Notes under the pieces: generated by a model
Databases searched by the model: none
The model's input: the letters and a program-made list of their open reading frames with translations, nothing else
Told to the model about the DNA's origin: nothing
Shown here: in pieces, positions 9,604 through 20,900 of the stretch
Numbering within the stretch: the stretch's first letter is position 1
Layout of the letters: each line of letters begins with the position of its first letter
Made by a program: the position numbers and the translations under genes
NCBI RefSeq assembly: GCF_018223345.1
Contig: NZ_CP073587.1
Span: forward strand, 2,515,001-2,579,000
Length of the DNA stretch: 64,000 bases
Direction of reading: 5' to 3'
From: Shewanella yunxiaonensis
GTDB lineage: Bacteria > Pseudomonadota > Gammaproteobacteria > Enterobacterales > Shewanellaceae

Positions 9604-11481
9604 ATGAGTCTGGATATCACTCAATTTCCGGTATTGGCCCAAGCCAATACACCCGAAGAGTTGCGCCAGTTGCCACAGGCATTATTGCCGCAACTTGCCG
9701 ACGAACTCAGGGCTTTTTTGCTGCAATCCGTAGGGCAATCCAGCGGCCATTTTGCTTCTGGATTAGGCACAGTGGAACTTACCGTAGCACTTCATTATGT
9801 GTATAACACGCCGTTTGACCGATTGGTGTGGGACGTCGGCCATCAGGCATATCCGCATAAAATCCTCACTGGACGTCGCGATCAGATGCACACCATTCGC
9901 CAAAAAGGTGGACTGCATCCATTCCCATGGCGCGGCGAAAGTGACTATGACACCTTCAGTGTCGGTCACTCCAGTACCTCAATCTCGGCGGCGCTGGCAA
10001 TGGCAATTGCTGCAGATAAAGAACAGGCAGGCCGCCGCGTTGTCGCGGTTATCGGTGACGGAGCCATGACTGGTGGGATGGTGTTTGAAGCCATGAATCA
10101 CGCCGGCGATCTGCACAAAGATATGTTAGTGGTACTTAACGATAACGAGATGTCTATCTCCGAAAACGTAGGTGCACTGAATAAACACTTTGCCCAACTG
10201 ATGTCAGGCCGCTTCTATTCCAGTATTCGTGAAGGCAGTAAAAAAGTGCTGCAGGGAATGCCGGTTATCAAGGAGATGGCTCGCCGGACGGAGGAACATC
10301 TTAAGGGTATGATGGTTCCGGGCACCTTGTTTGAAGAGCTCGGTTTTAATTATATCGGCCCTATTGATGGTCACGATGTGAATGCACTAGTGGAAACCCT
10401 GCGTAACATGCGCAATCTGGGCGGGCCGCAACTGCTGCACATTATGACCAAAAAAGGCAAAGGCTATGAGCCAGCGGAAAAAGATCCTATTGGCTGGCAT
10501 GCCGTGCCTAAGTTCGATCCGAGTCAATTCCGCAAACCAGCCACCAAACCTGGCTTACCCACCTTCTCTGAAGTGTTCGGCAAATGGCTGTGTGATATTG
10601 CCGCAAAAGACGACAAAGTGGTTGGCATTACTCCAGCCATGCGTGAAGGTTCTGGGATGGTGGAGTTTTCTCAGAAATTCCCGGAACAGTATTTTGATGC
10701 GGCGATTGCCGAACAACATGCCGTAACCTTAGGTGCCGGATTTGCCGCTGAAGGCTACAAACCTGTTGTTGCAATTTACTCCACTTTCCTACAGCGCGCC
10801 TACGATCAGGTTATTCACGATGTGGCCCTGCAGAAACTGCCGGTGTTGTTCGCTATTGATCGCGGTGGCATTGTCGGTGCAGATGGTCCAACCCATCAGG
10901 GTGCTTTTGACATGAGCTTCCTGCGTTGTGTTCCCAATATGGTGATCATGGCACCTTCCGATGAAAACGAATGCCGGCAAATGCTGTATACCGGATACTG
11001 TTATCAAGATGGACCGGCAGCGGTGCGATATCCTCGTGGCAGTGCCACCGGTGCCCATCAGGAAGAACAGATGACAGCGCTGCCCATTGGTAAAGGCGTG
11101 CTTAAGCGTCAGGGGCAGCAGCTAGCTATTATTAGCTTTGGGACACCGTTGGCTGCTGCGCTGGAAGTGGCAGAAGAAATGGATGCTACGGTTGCGGATA
11201 TGCGCTTCGTGAAACCGTTAGATGAAGCCTTGCTTACACAGTTGGCTGAAACTCACGAAGTGCTGGTTACTCTCGAAGAAAATGCCATTATCGGTGGTGC
11301 CGGTAGCGGTGTGCTGGAATTCCTCGCGAAAAAGCAGCTGCGTAAACCGGTGTTACAGTTGGGCTTGCCTGATGAATTTATCAAACATGGCAGTCCGCAG
11401 GAGATCGTTGAAGAACTGCAATTGGACGCTCCCGGGATACGAGCCCAGATAACGGCATTTTTGAAGCAATTAAATGCCTAA
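9604..11481 (+). CDS. dxs: 1-deoxy-D-xylulose-5-phosphate synthase
   Basis: Thiamine-diphosphate enzyme joining pyruvate and glyceraldehyde 3-phosphate, the first step of the MEP isoprenoid pathway. It shows [16 protein letters not shown] (about 77-92), the ThDP motif GDGAMTGGM (about 152), and the transketolase-type segment [15 protein letters not shown]. Length 625 versus 620 in E. coli. It closes the xseB-ispA-dxs operon. The pathway partner dxr and the consumer uppS are also in this window. Confidence 0.97.
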   Translation: MSLDITQFPVLAQANTPEELRQLPQALLPQLADELRAFLLQSVGQSSGHFASGLGTVELTVALHYVYNTPFDRLVWDVGHQAYPHKILTGRRDQMHTIRQKGGLHPFPWRGESDYDTFSVGHSSTSISAALAMAIAADKEQAGRRVVAVIGDGAMTGGMVFEAMNHAGDLHKDMLVVLNDNEMSISENVGALNKHFAQLMSGRFYSSIREGSKKVLQGMPVIKEMARRTEEHLKGMMVPGTLFEELGFNYIGPIDGHDVNALVETLRNMRNLGGPQLLHIMTKKGKGYEPAEKDPIGWHAVPKFDPSQFRKPATKPGLPTFSEVFGKWLCDIAAKDDKVVGITPAMREGSGMVEFSQKFPEQYFDAAIAEQHAVTLGAGFAAEGYKPVVAIYSTFLQRAYDQVIHDVALQKLPVLFAIDRGGIVGADGPTHQGAFDMSFLRCVPNMVIMAPSDENECRQMLYTGYCYQDGPAAVRYPRGSATGAHQEEQMTALPIGKGVLKRQGQQLAIISFGTPLAAALEVAEEMDATVADMRFVKPLDEALLTQLAETHEVLVTLEENAIIGGAGSGVLEFLAKKQLRKPVLQLGLPDEFIKHGSPQEIVEELQLDAPGIRAQITAFLKQLNA

Positions 11482-11489
11482 AACATAAG

Positions 11490-11518
11490 GCCAACCAACT
11501 AAAAAGGTTGGCTTTTTT
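11490..11518 (+). terminator. Terminator of xseB-ispA-dxs
   Basis: GCCAACC and GGTTGGC form a seven-pair stem with a nine-base loop followed by TTTTTT, eight bases after the dxs stop. Confidence 0.9.
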
Positions 11519-11608
11519 ATGTGATCCGTCCACATCTTCAAAAGCTTCCGCGCTATAGTTACACTGATAACTCTTAAAAACGCGTTGCAGTCATTTAGGT
11601 GAAGGGGA

Positions 11609-12742
11609 ATGGCAGTCAAGGAAAGCTGTGCATTGATGTTAGGGGGTGGCGGTGCCAGAGCCGCCTATCAAGTTGGCGTGCTTAAAGCGCTGGCACAACT
11701 GTATCCACGTAATCACGGTATCCCTTTTGATGTCATTTGTGGCACCTCCGCCGGTGCCATCAATGGTACCGCGATGGCAACCCATGCCTCTTGTTTCCAC
11801 CTGGGAGTAAAAAAACTCGAATGGATCTGGCGCCATCTGGATACCAGTCGGATTTATAAATCCTCCATTCCCGGCGTGTTGCAACATCTCAGCGCGATGT
11901 TCTTAAAGGGAATGCAAACAGATCTGGCCAACACCGATGCCGGCAGTCTGTTGGATAATGCCCCATTACGAGATTTACTGAACGAGCTGATTAATTTTGA
12001 GCGGATAGACCGTAATATTGAAAATGGTCATTTAACGGCTATCAGCATTGACACCTCGTGTTACAACAACTCCCAATCCGTAAGTTTTTTTCAGGCCAAG
12101 AGCGAATTAGATGATTGGCGCAGAGCTCGCCGAAGCGGCGTACGCACAAGGCTTAACACTGAACATCTGATGGCCAGTTCCGCAATACCGTTAGTATTTC
12201 CCTCTATTCGTTTAGGAAAATGGTACTACGGCGATGGTTCTGTGCATCAGTTGGCGCCGCTTTCCTGCCCCATTCACCTGGGGGCCAGTCGGATTATGGT
12301 AATTAACCTGGAAAGCCCGCATAAACAACAACCGAAAGATCTGGAATATCATCCAAAAACCGCTACGGTTGCAGGTCATCTGCTGGATACCATATTTTCT
12401 GATACGTTAAATAGCGACCTGGAACGTCTGACCCGCGTTAACGGTACGCTATCATTGATCCCCCCCACCAGTCGTGAACTGCTGAGCCTGAGAAACATTG
12501 ATACATTAGTCATTAAGCCCAGTGAAGACCTGAGTGAAATTGCCAAACGTTTTTACATGGAGATACCGTTTGCAATCAGGCGACTCCTGGGACTTATCGG
12601 CATTAACAGTCAGTCAGAGTCCAGTATCGTGTCATATTTGCTGTTCGAAAAAGCCTATACTGGAACCCTGATTGAACTGGGGTTCAATGATGCCATGACC
12701 CAGATGGACGAGATCAAAGCCTTTTTCAATATTGCCCGCTAA
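11609..12742 (+). CDS. Patatin-like phospholipase family protein
   Basis: Predicted serine acyl hydrolase acting on membrane lipids. The oxyanion loop GGGGAR is at 12-17, the nucleophile motif GTSAG at 45-49 (Ser47) and the catalytic Asp209 in the DGS motif, the Ser-Asp dyad of patatins. 377 residues, longer than E. coli RssA, with a C-terminal ~100-residue extension of unknown role. No signal peptide. A GGGG ribosome site lies eight bases before the ATG. Substrate unknown. Confidence 0.85.
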   Translation: MAVKESCALMLGGGGARAAYQVGVLKALAQLYPRNHGIPFDVICGTSAGAINGTAMATHASCFHLGVKKLEWIWRHLDTSRIYKSSIPGVLQHLSAMFLKGMQTDLANTDAGSLLDNAPLRDLLNELINFERIDRNIENGHLTAISIDTSCYNNSQSVSFFQAKSELDDWRRARRSGVRTRLNTEHLMASSAIPLVFPSIRLGKWYYGDGSVHQLAPLSCPIHLGASRIMVINLESPHKQQPKDLEYHPKTATVAGHLLDTIFSDTLNSDLERLTRVNGTLSLIPPTSRELLSLRNIDTLVIKPSEDLSEIAKRFYMEIPFAIRRLLGLIGINSQSESSIVSYLLFEKAYTGTLIELGFNDAMTQMDEIKAFFNIAR

Positions 12743-12956
12743 TTGCCGTTTCGTTTTGAGAAACACTAGATGATGTTTTTCTGTCAGTCGCGTTTACGCC
12801 GCGATTGGCAGCTGAAGGTTTAGTGTCAAATTCTCGACATTGCACAGCTTGCCAAAAGCCCCTTTTATTGAAATCCGATGGTTACAAGACGTATAAAAAA
12901 GGCACATATTTTGCTTATGCCAGAATAACGATACCGGCAGCAGTGGAGTATTCCAT

Positions 12957-13835
12957 TTGGACTATATCAGTAATATCAGTGGATTCAGTGGTTCTACGGA
13001 ACAGTGGCGTGATGAGTCTCGCCATGTTTCTGAACCATTTGAACCACTGCAACTGTTACAGAAACTTCACAGTAGTCTTGACCCACGGACAGTGTTCGCC
13101 TGTTACGGCAAACATTTGCAACGAGATTTGCCGCTGTATGGCATCTATTGCAAATGTGGAGATATCGAACTGCGATGGGGCCGGATGAAAGGCATAAAAC
13201 TGACCCATGAGATCCAGTTAGGTGATGACATCGCTCAACTTGAATACTGCTTGCCCATGCCATTGAGCCTGGGAGAATCGCTGTTGCTCCAGCAAGTTGA
13301 AGCGCTGTTACCCCAACCGCTATTCAATGCCGCCCGGTATCAGAAAATGGCATCGCAGGCGATGTTCGACGCCTTAACCGGACTCGGCAATCGCCATTTC
13401 TTTGGTCAGGCATTCCGCACAGTGCTTGCTCGTGCGCAGCGTAATCGTAATCAGGTCAGTTTGCTGTTAATGGATCTGGATAACTTTAAACTGCTCAATG
13501 ATAACAAAGGTCATCATTATGGTGATCAGGCACTGGTGCGCTTTGGGGAAATTGTGCACCGTTGTATCCGCCGCTGTGATCAACCCTTCCGCCTAGGCGG
13601 GGATGAATTTGCGGTTCTGGTGGAAGGTGATGCCTCTGCGGCCGTCAGCATTGCCGGCCGAGTACTGCAACACATGCAAACAGAGGCTATTTTCAACCAA
13701 CATAACGTGGGTTGCAGCATGGGTATCGGCAACTGGCAACCGTTATTGAATCAGGACCAGTTGTTCAATAAAACTGACGCGGCGCTCTATCGGGCCAAGA
13801 GTGCTGGCCGCAATGGTTACGCTATCGCAGATTGA
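12957..13835 (+). CDS. Diguanylate cyclase (GGDEF domain)
   Basis: Predicted to make cyclic di-GMP from two GTP. The C-terminal GGDEF domain (about 130-292) has the intact signature GGDEF at 214-218 and an inhibitory site R205xxD208 five residues before it, so the enzyme should be active and product-inhibited. The N-terminal ~125 residues are an unrecognised, soluble sensor-like region with a few cysteines (Cys49, Cys65, Cys67). The start is TTG at 12957 with GGAG eight bases upstream; no ATG fits as well. No membrane segments. Confidence 0.87.
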   Translation: MDYISNISGFSGSTEQWRDESRHVSEPFEPLQLLQKLHSSLDPRTVFACYGKHLQRDLPLYGIYCKCGDIELRWGRMKGIKLTHEIQLGDDIAQLEYCLPMPLSLGESLLLQQVEALLPQPLFNAARYQKMASQAMFDALTGLGNRHFFGQAFRTVLARAQRNRNQVSLLLMDLDNFKLLNDNKGHHYGDQALVRFGEIVHRCIRRCDQPFRLGGDEFAVLVEGDASAAVSIAGRVLQHMQTEAIFNQHNVGCSMGIGNWQPLLNQDQLFNKTDAALYRAKSAGRNGYAIAD

Positions 13836-13849
13836 TATCTGTCTTCGCT

Positions 13850-13875
13850 AAAAAGGCGCCAAATGGCGCCTTTTT
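13850..13875. terminator. Bidirectional terminator
   Basis: AAAAAGGCGCC and GGCGCCTTTTT surround a four-base loop, giving A- and T-tracts on both sides. It separates the converging diguanylate cyclase and ATP-grasp genes. Confidence 0.92.
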
Positions 13876-13882
13876 ATGCAGG

Positions 13883-15334
13883 TTACAATCCTCGCAACTG
13901 TATTCGTCGTAAGAATTCAGTCATGATGCGATCGTACAACAGGTCGCCATAGAACAGATCTTCAATCCCATGATCAATACTTGGATTATCATTTATTTCA
14001 ATCACATATGGTTGACCATCAACTTCTTTCAAATCCACACCGTAGAACCCAGAGCCAATGAGATTCGCCGATTTCAGTGCCGCATCCACTACCTGTGACG
14101 GCACTGTTTTAAGATCCTGCGCATCATAACTACCACTGGTGAACTTACCGTTTTTGTGGTGTTCGTAAATCTGCCAGTGGCCACGACTCATGTAATAACG
14201 GCAAGCATATATCGGCTGACGATTGAGAATACCGATACGCCAGTCGAAAGGTGTAGGCAAATATTCCTGCGCCAGGATCAAGGTACTGTGTTCAAAAATA
14301 CGCTTGGCTTCTGCGCGTAAGCTATCAATATCCTTAACCTTAACCACCCCCAGAGAAAACGCACCATCCGGGACTTTAAGTACCGCTGGCAACCCTATCT
14401 CCTCCAACAAAGTTTCTTCCCAATTTGGATCCGACTCGTTAAGGATCAAGCTCTTAGGTACTGAAATCTTGTGGTTCAGCAACAGTTCTGTCAAAAATAC
14501 CTTGTTGGTACACTTCATAATGGATTCCGGGTCATCCATGACCACCAGTCCCATTTGCTCGGCATTTTTGGCAAAACGGTAGGTGAAATTGCTGATGTTA
14601 GTGGTCGCCCGAATAAACAAGCCGTCAAACTCGCTCAAACGACTCATATCTCGGCGTCCCAATAACTGCATATCCATACCGATACGATTTGCCGCTTTGA
14701 TAAAGCGTTTAATGGCACCGTTGTTGGAAGGTGGCATCTTTTCATTTTCATCCACCAACATGGCCATCTCGTACCGATAAGATTTTTTGCGTTTAGGTGC
14801 ACGCCATACTTTACGGGAAAAAGCTTCCAGGTAATTAGCAAACAGATCCTGTTCTGAATCGGTTAGTTGTTGAAATGGAAAGGGGGCGATATGACTGACT
14901 TGCCATTTATCGCCCCCTTTAACTAATTCGACATCCAGCACAGGTACGTTAAAGCGTTCAAAAATTTTGTGTCCAATCCGTTCCAGTTCCTCGCGCTCAC
15001 TCTGTCCAAAATACAGTTTAAATCGCAGACGAGTCTGTTCCGGCGAGAGTCGGTCCAGTCCCGATTGAGGCAAACTGAAAAATCGGTCCTGTGACAGATC
15101 GTTAATCGTCATCACAGAGGGGATCACCCGATGTCCTCGAGCTTCGGCCATCAGAGAACAGTAATACCCAGTAGTGAGATAGTCGTAACTGCGGCACAAA
15201 TTTAGTACCTGCACACTGTTGTTGTCAGTAAACGCCCCCATATTAAGATAGTCGTTTACTGTCACCATACTGTCACTGGGCAGATACGGTCGCCAATCAC
15301 TGGCGTCGTCAGTTACGATAAGCAGTTGTGCCAT
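13883..15334 (-). CDS. RimK-related ATP-grasp ligase with N-terminal RLAN-type domain
   Basis: Predicted carboxylate-amine ligase that activates a carboxylate with ATP and couples it to an amine, as RimK does with glutamate. The C-terminal half (about 200-483) is ATP-grasp, ending with VIEINDNPSIDHGIED (444-459), whose Glu/Asn residues bind magnesium. The first ~190 residues form an additional domain absent from E. coli RimK. Substrate is unknown. It is transcribed divergently from a GNAT/C39-peptidase fusion 67 bases away, a pairing I believe has been noted in comparative work on amidoligases; the two may act on one peptide-like substrate. Confidence 0.82.
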   Translation of the reverse strand: MAQLLIVTDDASDWRPYLPSDSMVTVNDYLNMGAFTDNNSVQVLNLCRSYDYLTTGYYCSLMAEARGHRVIPSVMTINDLSQDRFFSLPQSGLDRLSPEQTRLRFKLYFGQSEREELERIGHKIFERFNVPVLDVELVKGGDKWQVSHIAPFPFQQLTDSEQDLFANYLEAFSRKVWRAPKRKKSYRYEMAMLVDENEKMPPSNNGAIKRFIKAANRIGMDMQLLGRRDMSRLSEFDGLFIRATTNISNFTYRFAKNAEQMGLVVMDDPESIMKCTNKVFLTELLLNHKISVPKSLILNESDPNWEETLLEEIGLPAVLKVPDGAFSLGVVKVKDIDSLRAEAKRIFEHSTLILAQEYLPTPFDWRIGILNRQPIYACRYYMSRGHWQIYEHHKNGKFTSGSYDAQDLKTVPSQVVDAALKSANLIGSGFYGVDLKEVDGQPYVIEINDNPSIDHGIEDLFYGDLLYDRIMTEFLRRIQLRGL

Positions 15335-15401
15335 AAATAATTGTTGCCTCCCAAATTAGTTGGGGATTAAATATCAGAAGTTTGTCTTCTACCTGAACAT
15401 C

Positions 15402-16505
15402 ATGGAAATACGTGCCGCTACACAGGCCGAACTTTCAGCGCTCGATCAACTGGAACTCTCCGCCTTCAGCGGTGACCGCATTAGTCACCGCCAAATGAAA
15501 CGCTTTATTCAATCAACCCACGCCCGGCTATTTGTAGCCATGGACGAAGGACAGCTCGCAGGTTATGCCCTGTTGTTGTTTCACCGAGGAACCAACCTGG
15601 CAAGGTTGTATTCTCTAGCTATTGACGCCAAGTGGCGTGGACAGGGACTCGCAAAACAATTGATGTCCCGGTGTGAACAGGAAGCTATTCACAGAGGCTA
15701 TATTACGTTACGCCTGGAGGTGCGCAATGACAATATCGGAGCGCGCCGACTGTACGAAAAATTAGGCTATAAAGTGTTGAAAGCACTGGTGCATTACTAT
15801 GATGACCTAGCCGATGGCGTGCGTATGCATAAACGGCTAGATCCACCAGGGCCCAGCACAATATTACCGATGCCATTATATGCTCAGACCACAGCTTTCA
15901 GCTGCGGACCTGCCAGTCTGCTAATGGCCTTTGCTGCATTAAAATCTGATGCAGTCCCCAGCCGGATTGAAGAACTGCGACTGTGGCGTGAAGCCACCAC
16001 GATCTTTATGACCAGTGGCCATGGTGGCTGTTCTGCGCATGGCTTGGCACTCTCGGCCCTGCGGCGTGGCTTTGGCGTCAAACTCTTCAGCCGCTCCGAG
16101 TCCGTGCCGTTCATTGATGGGGTAAGAGATCGCAATAAAAAAGCGGTGATCCAACTGGTCCATGAGGATTTCTGCCAACAGTTGCAAGCTCGAGGCGTTA
16201 GTGCGCAGGCGCGCGCGCCCTCACCTGCTGAGTTACGCAAATTTTTAGCGCAGGGGGCGGCCGTGCTACTGATGGTGAGCAGCTATCGTTTCAGTGGTGA
16301 AAAAGGCCCGCATTGGATTGTGCTCAGTGGCTGTAATAGCCAGTTTTTCTTTTTCCACGACCCCAATGTGGAGAAGGCTCGCGATGCCATCGGGTCCACT
16401 TATGTGCCAATCAGTGACGGTGAGCTGTTACAAGTCATGCGTTATGGCCGCCAAAAGCAACTGGCATGCGTAGTGGTATTCCCGCAGTTACCGGATATGC
16501 CATAA
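15402..16505 (+). CDS. GNAT acetyltransferase fused to C39-like cysteine peptidase
   Basis: Two domains in one 367-residue chain. Residues 1-145 are a GNAT N-acyltransferase with the acetyl-CoA loop RGQGLAKQL (79-87). Residues 155-367 are a papain-like/C39 peptidase with nucleophile Cys168 in FSCGPASLL, His304 in GPHWIVLSG and Asp320 in FHDPN. The ATG at 15402 (MEIRAATQAE) is chosen over one 42 bases upstream because it starts at the conserved GNAT beta strand. Divergent from the ATP-grasp ligase; function of the pair is not established. Confidence 0.83.
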   Translation: MEIRAATQAELSALDQLELSAFSGDRISHRQMKRFIQSTHARLFVAMDEGQLAGYALLLFHRGTNLARLYSLAIDAKWRGQGLAKQLMSRCEQEAIHRGYITLRLEVRNDNIGARRLYEKLGYKVLKALVHYYDDLADGVRMHKRLDPPGPSTILPMPLYAQTTAFSCGPASLLMAFAALKSDAVPSRIEELRLWREATTIFMTSGHGGCSAHGLALSALRRGFGVKLFSRSESVPFIDGVRDRNKKAVIQLVHEDFCQQLQARGVSAQARAPSPAELRKFLAQGAAVLLMVSSYRFSGEKGPHWIVLSGCNSQFFFFHDPNVEKARDAIGSTYVPISDGELLQVMRYGRQKQLACVVVFPQLPDMP

Positions 16506-16527
16506 CGCCATTAGAAGTGAGCCGTGA

Positions 16528-17916
16528 CTAACTGAGAGAAAGCGCGATGCCCGGCTGCTGCTCGGCTGCCAGTAGCTGTTTGTCGACGAACAATCCGGCC
16601 ATCGCCAGCAAGGTGCCATCAGCGGAAGTCAACGCCGGGATCCGTGGGCGTAACCAGTATGGCACCTGCGCTTCCTGCCATATTTTTTTCAGCTCCCGCG
16701 CTTTGTCCCGGTAATGAGGATGACAACGCAGGCTGCCTGGCAGCGCATAACTCAGTGATAAGGGTAATACCAATGCGTAAAGCGCCAGTCTAGGTCCGGT
16801 ATCGGTGAGGCTGCAATTTAGCTGCCGCAGCGGTGCAGACAGTGGCAGTTGCAAAGTCCCTTGCTGCAATGCCAGTTGCTCAGAAGCGGTGAGCGGCTGT
16901 GATGCACGTAATGCGGGCAATGCCGTCATCGCATAAATATGTCCATAGGCGCGGCGCAACTCCAGCTCACCAAATTTTAAATGCACTTTGGCATCATCAT
17001 CACTTTGTAATAGCTGTAACAGTGCTTCATCCAACTGCACCATCGACGGCAACGGTAATGACTGCTGCTCAATAAACGCTCGCAGCAATTGCCGTTGCCA
17101 ACGGTCAGGAAACTGGCGTAAACCCGCTAATGCTAATAACGGCGCTCCGGTGAAGCGGCAAGAATCTAGCAGCGGTTGTAATTTTTCCTGCGTGATCTCA
17201 TCCAGCAACTGTTGCTGTTCGGCACACAATGCAGCGCTGCGACTAATGGTGGCCGGTAATTCTGGCCAGCGCATTTTTAACTTCGGCACAATATCTCGCC
17301 GTAAAAAATTACGGTCATAACGGATATTGTCATTACTTTCGTCATGGACATAATTCAATGACAGTGCCGTTACCCGCGCCAAAATCTGCGCCCGACTGAA
17401 GTTTAATAACGGCCTTAACTGCCAGCAGTTGCCCATAAAACGCTGACAGCTGCCCATAGCCGATAACCCTTTAGGTCCCTGTCCACGCTTCAGCGCCAAC
17501 AGCACGGTCTCCAGTTGATCATCCTGATGATGTGCAGTTAACAACACATCGCCCGGGGCCATCTGCTCAGCAATCACCTGATAACGCGCGCGGCGAGCTT
17601 CCGCTTCAACACTGACACGCGGGCCGAGCTGTAGCTGTACCGGTAACACCTGACAAGGAAGAGCCGCAGCTTGCGCCGAGCGACAGCAGTGCTGCGCCCA
17701 GCTATCAGCATGCTGACTTAACCCATGGTGAATGTGTAACAGATGGATGCGAGAGCGCCATTCGGGAAATTTTTTCGCGAACAACCCGAGGATATACGCT
17801 AAATATTCGGAATCTGCGCCGCCGCTGTAGCCCAACCAAATAGCGTTTGGCAATTGTGGCAGCGTTGCCATTAAACGCTGCAGTTCATCAATCACCGCAG
17901 ACTCCGAGAGTTTCAT
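16528..17916 (-). CDS. tilS: tRNA(Ile)-lysidine synthase
   Basis: Modifies C34 of the CAU-anticodon tRNA-Ile to lysidine, switching its decoding from AUG to AUA; essential in most bacteria. The N-terminal PP-loop SGGADS is at 31-36, followed by HIHHGLSQHADSW; the C-terminal domains extend to 462 residues (432 in E. coli). Its ATG directly follows the dnaE stop without a spacer, so the two are translationally coupled. The accA gene that sits between dnaE and tilS in E. coli is absent here. Confidence 0.94.
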   Translation of the reverse strand: MKLSESAVIDELQRLMATLPQLPNAIWLGYSGGADSEYLAYILGLFAKKFPEWRSRIHLLHIHHGLSQHADSWAQHCCRSAQAAALPCQVLPVQLQLGPRVSVEAEARRARYQVIAEQMAPGDVLLTAHHQDDQLETVLLALKRGQGPKGLSAMGSCQRFMGNCWQLRPLLNFSRAQILARVTALSLNYVHDESNDNIRYDRNFLRRDIVPKLKMRWPELPATISRSAALCAEQQQLLDEITQEKLQPLLDSCRFTGAPLLALAGLRQFPDRWQRQLLRAFIEQQSLPLPSMVQLDEALLQLLQSDDDAKVHLKFGELELRRAYGHIYAMTALPALRASQPLTASEQLALQQGTLQLPLSAPLRQLNCSLTDTGPRLALYALVLPLSLSYALPGSLRCHPHYRDKARELKKIWQEAQVPYWLRPRIPALTSADGTLLAMAGLFVDKQLLAAEQQPGIALSLS

Positions 17917-20900
17917 CTAAAACAGGATCCTTACCTTGTCAGTACCAAACATGGTTTCCAATGCCAGCATCAATTCGTCGGTGGGATTAATCCGCCAGTC
18001 ATCGGCCAGTCGCAATCGGCCTTTGGCATCACTCATAGTGTAGTTGATGACTAACGGCACGCTACCGTTGCGCCACGGCGATACCGTGTCATAAAGTTGC
18101 GTTAGGCGTTCTTCGGACAACATTTCTTGTGTCAGTGAGAGCTCAATTGCGGAAGCGAAATGATTACGGGCTTCACCCATATCGATAATTTGCCGGGCGG
18201 TCATACGATTGCCGCCAGAAAAATCATCAAAGCTCACTTCACCTTCACAGATAAGAATACGGTCTTTTTCCAGCAGATGGTTGTATTTGTCAAATGCCTC
18301 AGTAAACAGCATCACTTCAAGGCGACCACTTTTATCATCCAGCGTCACCAGCCCCATCTTGGAACCACGTTTAGTGGTCATTACCCGACAGGCAACAACC
18401 AGACCAGCAACTTTGACCGTTTTGCCGCGTTCCGTGGGATGGATATCATTCAACCGCCCGGAGGTATAATGTTTCAGCTCCGGCAGATACTGATTGATCG
18501 GATGACCAGTGAGATACAGGCCCAAGGTTTCCCGCTCACCTTCGAGCCAGATTTTATCGGGCCACGGAGCACATTCAACAAACTGCTGACGGCAATCCTG
18601 TGGATCGTCATTCAGCAGGCCGAACATGTCGTTCTGACCAATTGCGGCGTCTTTAGCATGTTGCTCGGCAGCCAGCATGGCTTCAGGCAAGGTTGCCATC
18701 ATTGAGGCTCGATGTGGCCCAAGCGTGTCCAGCGCTCCTGCGGTAATGAGTTTTTCCATCACCCGACGGTTAAGCTTCTTCAGATCAACGCGCGCACAGA
18801 AATCGAATAAGTCTTTAAAGGGGCCAGATTTTCGCGCCTCAATAATCGCCTCGACGGGGCCTTCCCCCACACCTTTAATGGCGCCAATGCCGTAAACAAT
18901 ATTCTGCTGCTCATCAACGGTGAATTTAAACAGACCTTTATTGACGTCGGGCGGCAGGATCTTACAGCCAATGCGCTCACACTCATCGACCAGCGTGACA
19001 ATCTTATCGGTGTTATCCATATCCGCGGACATTACCGCCGCCATAAATTCTGACGGGAAATGCGCCTTCAGCCATAGCGTGTGATACGACACAATTGCAT
19101 AGGCGGCTGAGTGGGATTTGTTAAAACCGTAACCGGCGAATTTCTCCACCAGGTCAAAGATCTTCATCGCCAGATCCGGGTCAACCCCCTGGCCAATAGC
19201 GCCTTTACGGAACACATCGCGCTGTTTGGCCATCTCTTCCGGCTTTTTCTTACCCATGGCACGACGCAACATGTCGGCGCCACCAAGAGTATAGCCCGCC
19301 AGCGCCTGCGCAATCTGCATTACCTGTTCTTGGTAAACAATAACGCCATAGGTAGGTTCAAGGATCTCCTTCAGACATTCATGTTCGAAGTCTGGATGTG
19401 GATACGCCAGTTTTGCCTGACCATGTTTACGGGCGATAAAGTCATCTACCATGCCGGATTCCAACGGCCCCGGGCGGAATAACGCCACTAACGCGATCAT
19501 GTCTTCAATGTTGTCGGGTTGCAGGCGTTTGATCAGATCTTTCATACCGCGGGATTCCAACTGGAAAACGGCGGTAGTTTCGTAGCGCTTCAGTACCCGG
19601 AAAGATTCTGGGTCGTCCAGAGGAATGCTGGCAGTATCGATCGGTGCTTTACCCTCACGCAACATGCGCGGGTTGATCATCTCCAGCGCCCACTGAATGA
19701 TGGTAAGTGTTCGCAAACCCAGAAAGTCAAATTTTACCAGTCCGGCGTATTCCACATCGCCCTTATCGAACTGGGTAACCGGGTTTTTCCCTTCGGCATC
19801 ACACAGCAATGGCGAAAAATCGGTAATGGTGGTTGGGGATATCACGACGCCACCGGCATGTTTACCCGAGTTGCGGGTGACCCCCTCAAGCTTTCGGCAC
19901 ATGTCGATAAGCTCTTTGACTTCCTCATCACTATCGTAGGCTTCCTGCAACGCCGGTTCTGCAGCAAAGGCTTTCTCCAGCGTCATGCCCGGTTCTGCGG
20001 GCACCATCTTCGAGATTCGGTCGACAAAACCGTAAGGATGCCCCAACACTCGGCCCACATCGCGGATGACTGCTTTGGCCGCCATGGTCCCAAAGGTAAT
20101 GATCTGCGATACCGCATCGCGACCATACATCTGCGCAACGTGCTCAATCACTTCATCCCGACGATCCATACAAATATCGACGTCAAAATCAGGCATGGAC
20201 ACACGTTCCGGGTTAAGGAAACGTTCGAACAGCAGGTCAAACTCTAACGGATCCAAGTCGGTAATTCTGATGGAATATGCCACTAAAGAACCAGCACCAG
20301 AACCTCGACCTGGGCCGATGGGAATACCGTTATCTTTGGCCCACTGGATAAATTCCATCACGATAAGAAAGTAACCAGGAAACCCCATCTGATTGATAAT
20401 GCCGAGTTCATATTCTAGACGTTGGTCATAGGGTGGACGCTTTTCAGCGCGAACCTGTTCGTCTGGATATAAAAAAGCTAACCTTTCCTCCAGACCCGTT
20501 TTGGCTTTGTGCACCAAAAAGTCAGCGGTAGACATATCACCGGTGGGGAAATTAGGCAGAAAATACTCGTGCAAGCGCACGGTTACATTGCAGCGCTTGG
20601 CGATTTCGACAGTATTAATCAATGCCTCGGGAATATCAGCAAACAGCTCGCACATCTCATCTTCGGATTTGAAGTACTGCTGTTCACTGTATTGTTTAGG
20701 ACGGCGCGGATCGGCCAAAGTAAAACCATCGTGGATAGCGACGCGAATTTCATGGGCTTCAAAATCCGCCTTATTCATGAACACGACTTGGTTAGTGGCC
20801 ACTACCGGCAATCCGGTGGCTGCCGCGTGAGCAACCGCTAAGTGCAGATAACGCTCTTCATCAGTGCGACCAGTGCGGATGAGTTCCACATAGTAACGAT

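Noticed and set aside
19111..20247. Long plus-strand frames inside dnaE (19111-19482, 19519-20247)
   Set aside because: Shadows of the dnaE coding sequence in antisense; dnaE is full length and unambiguous.
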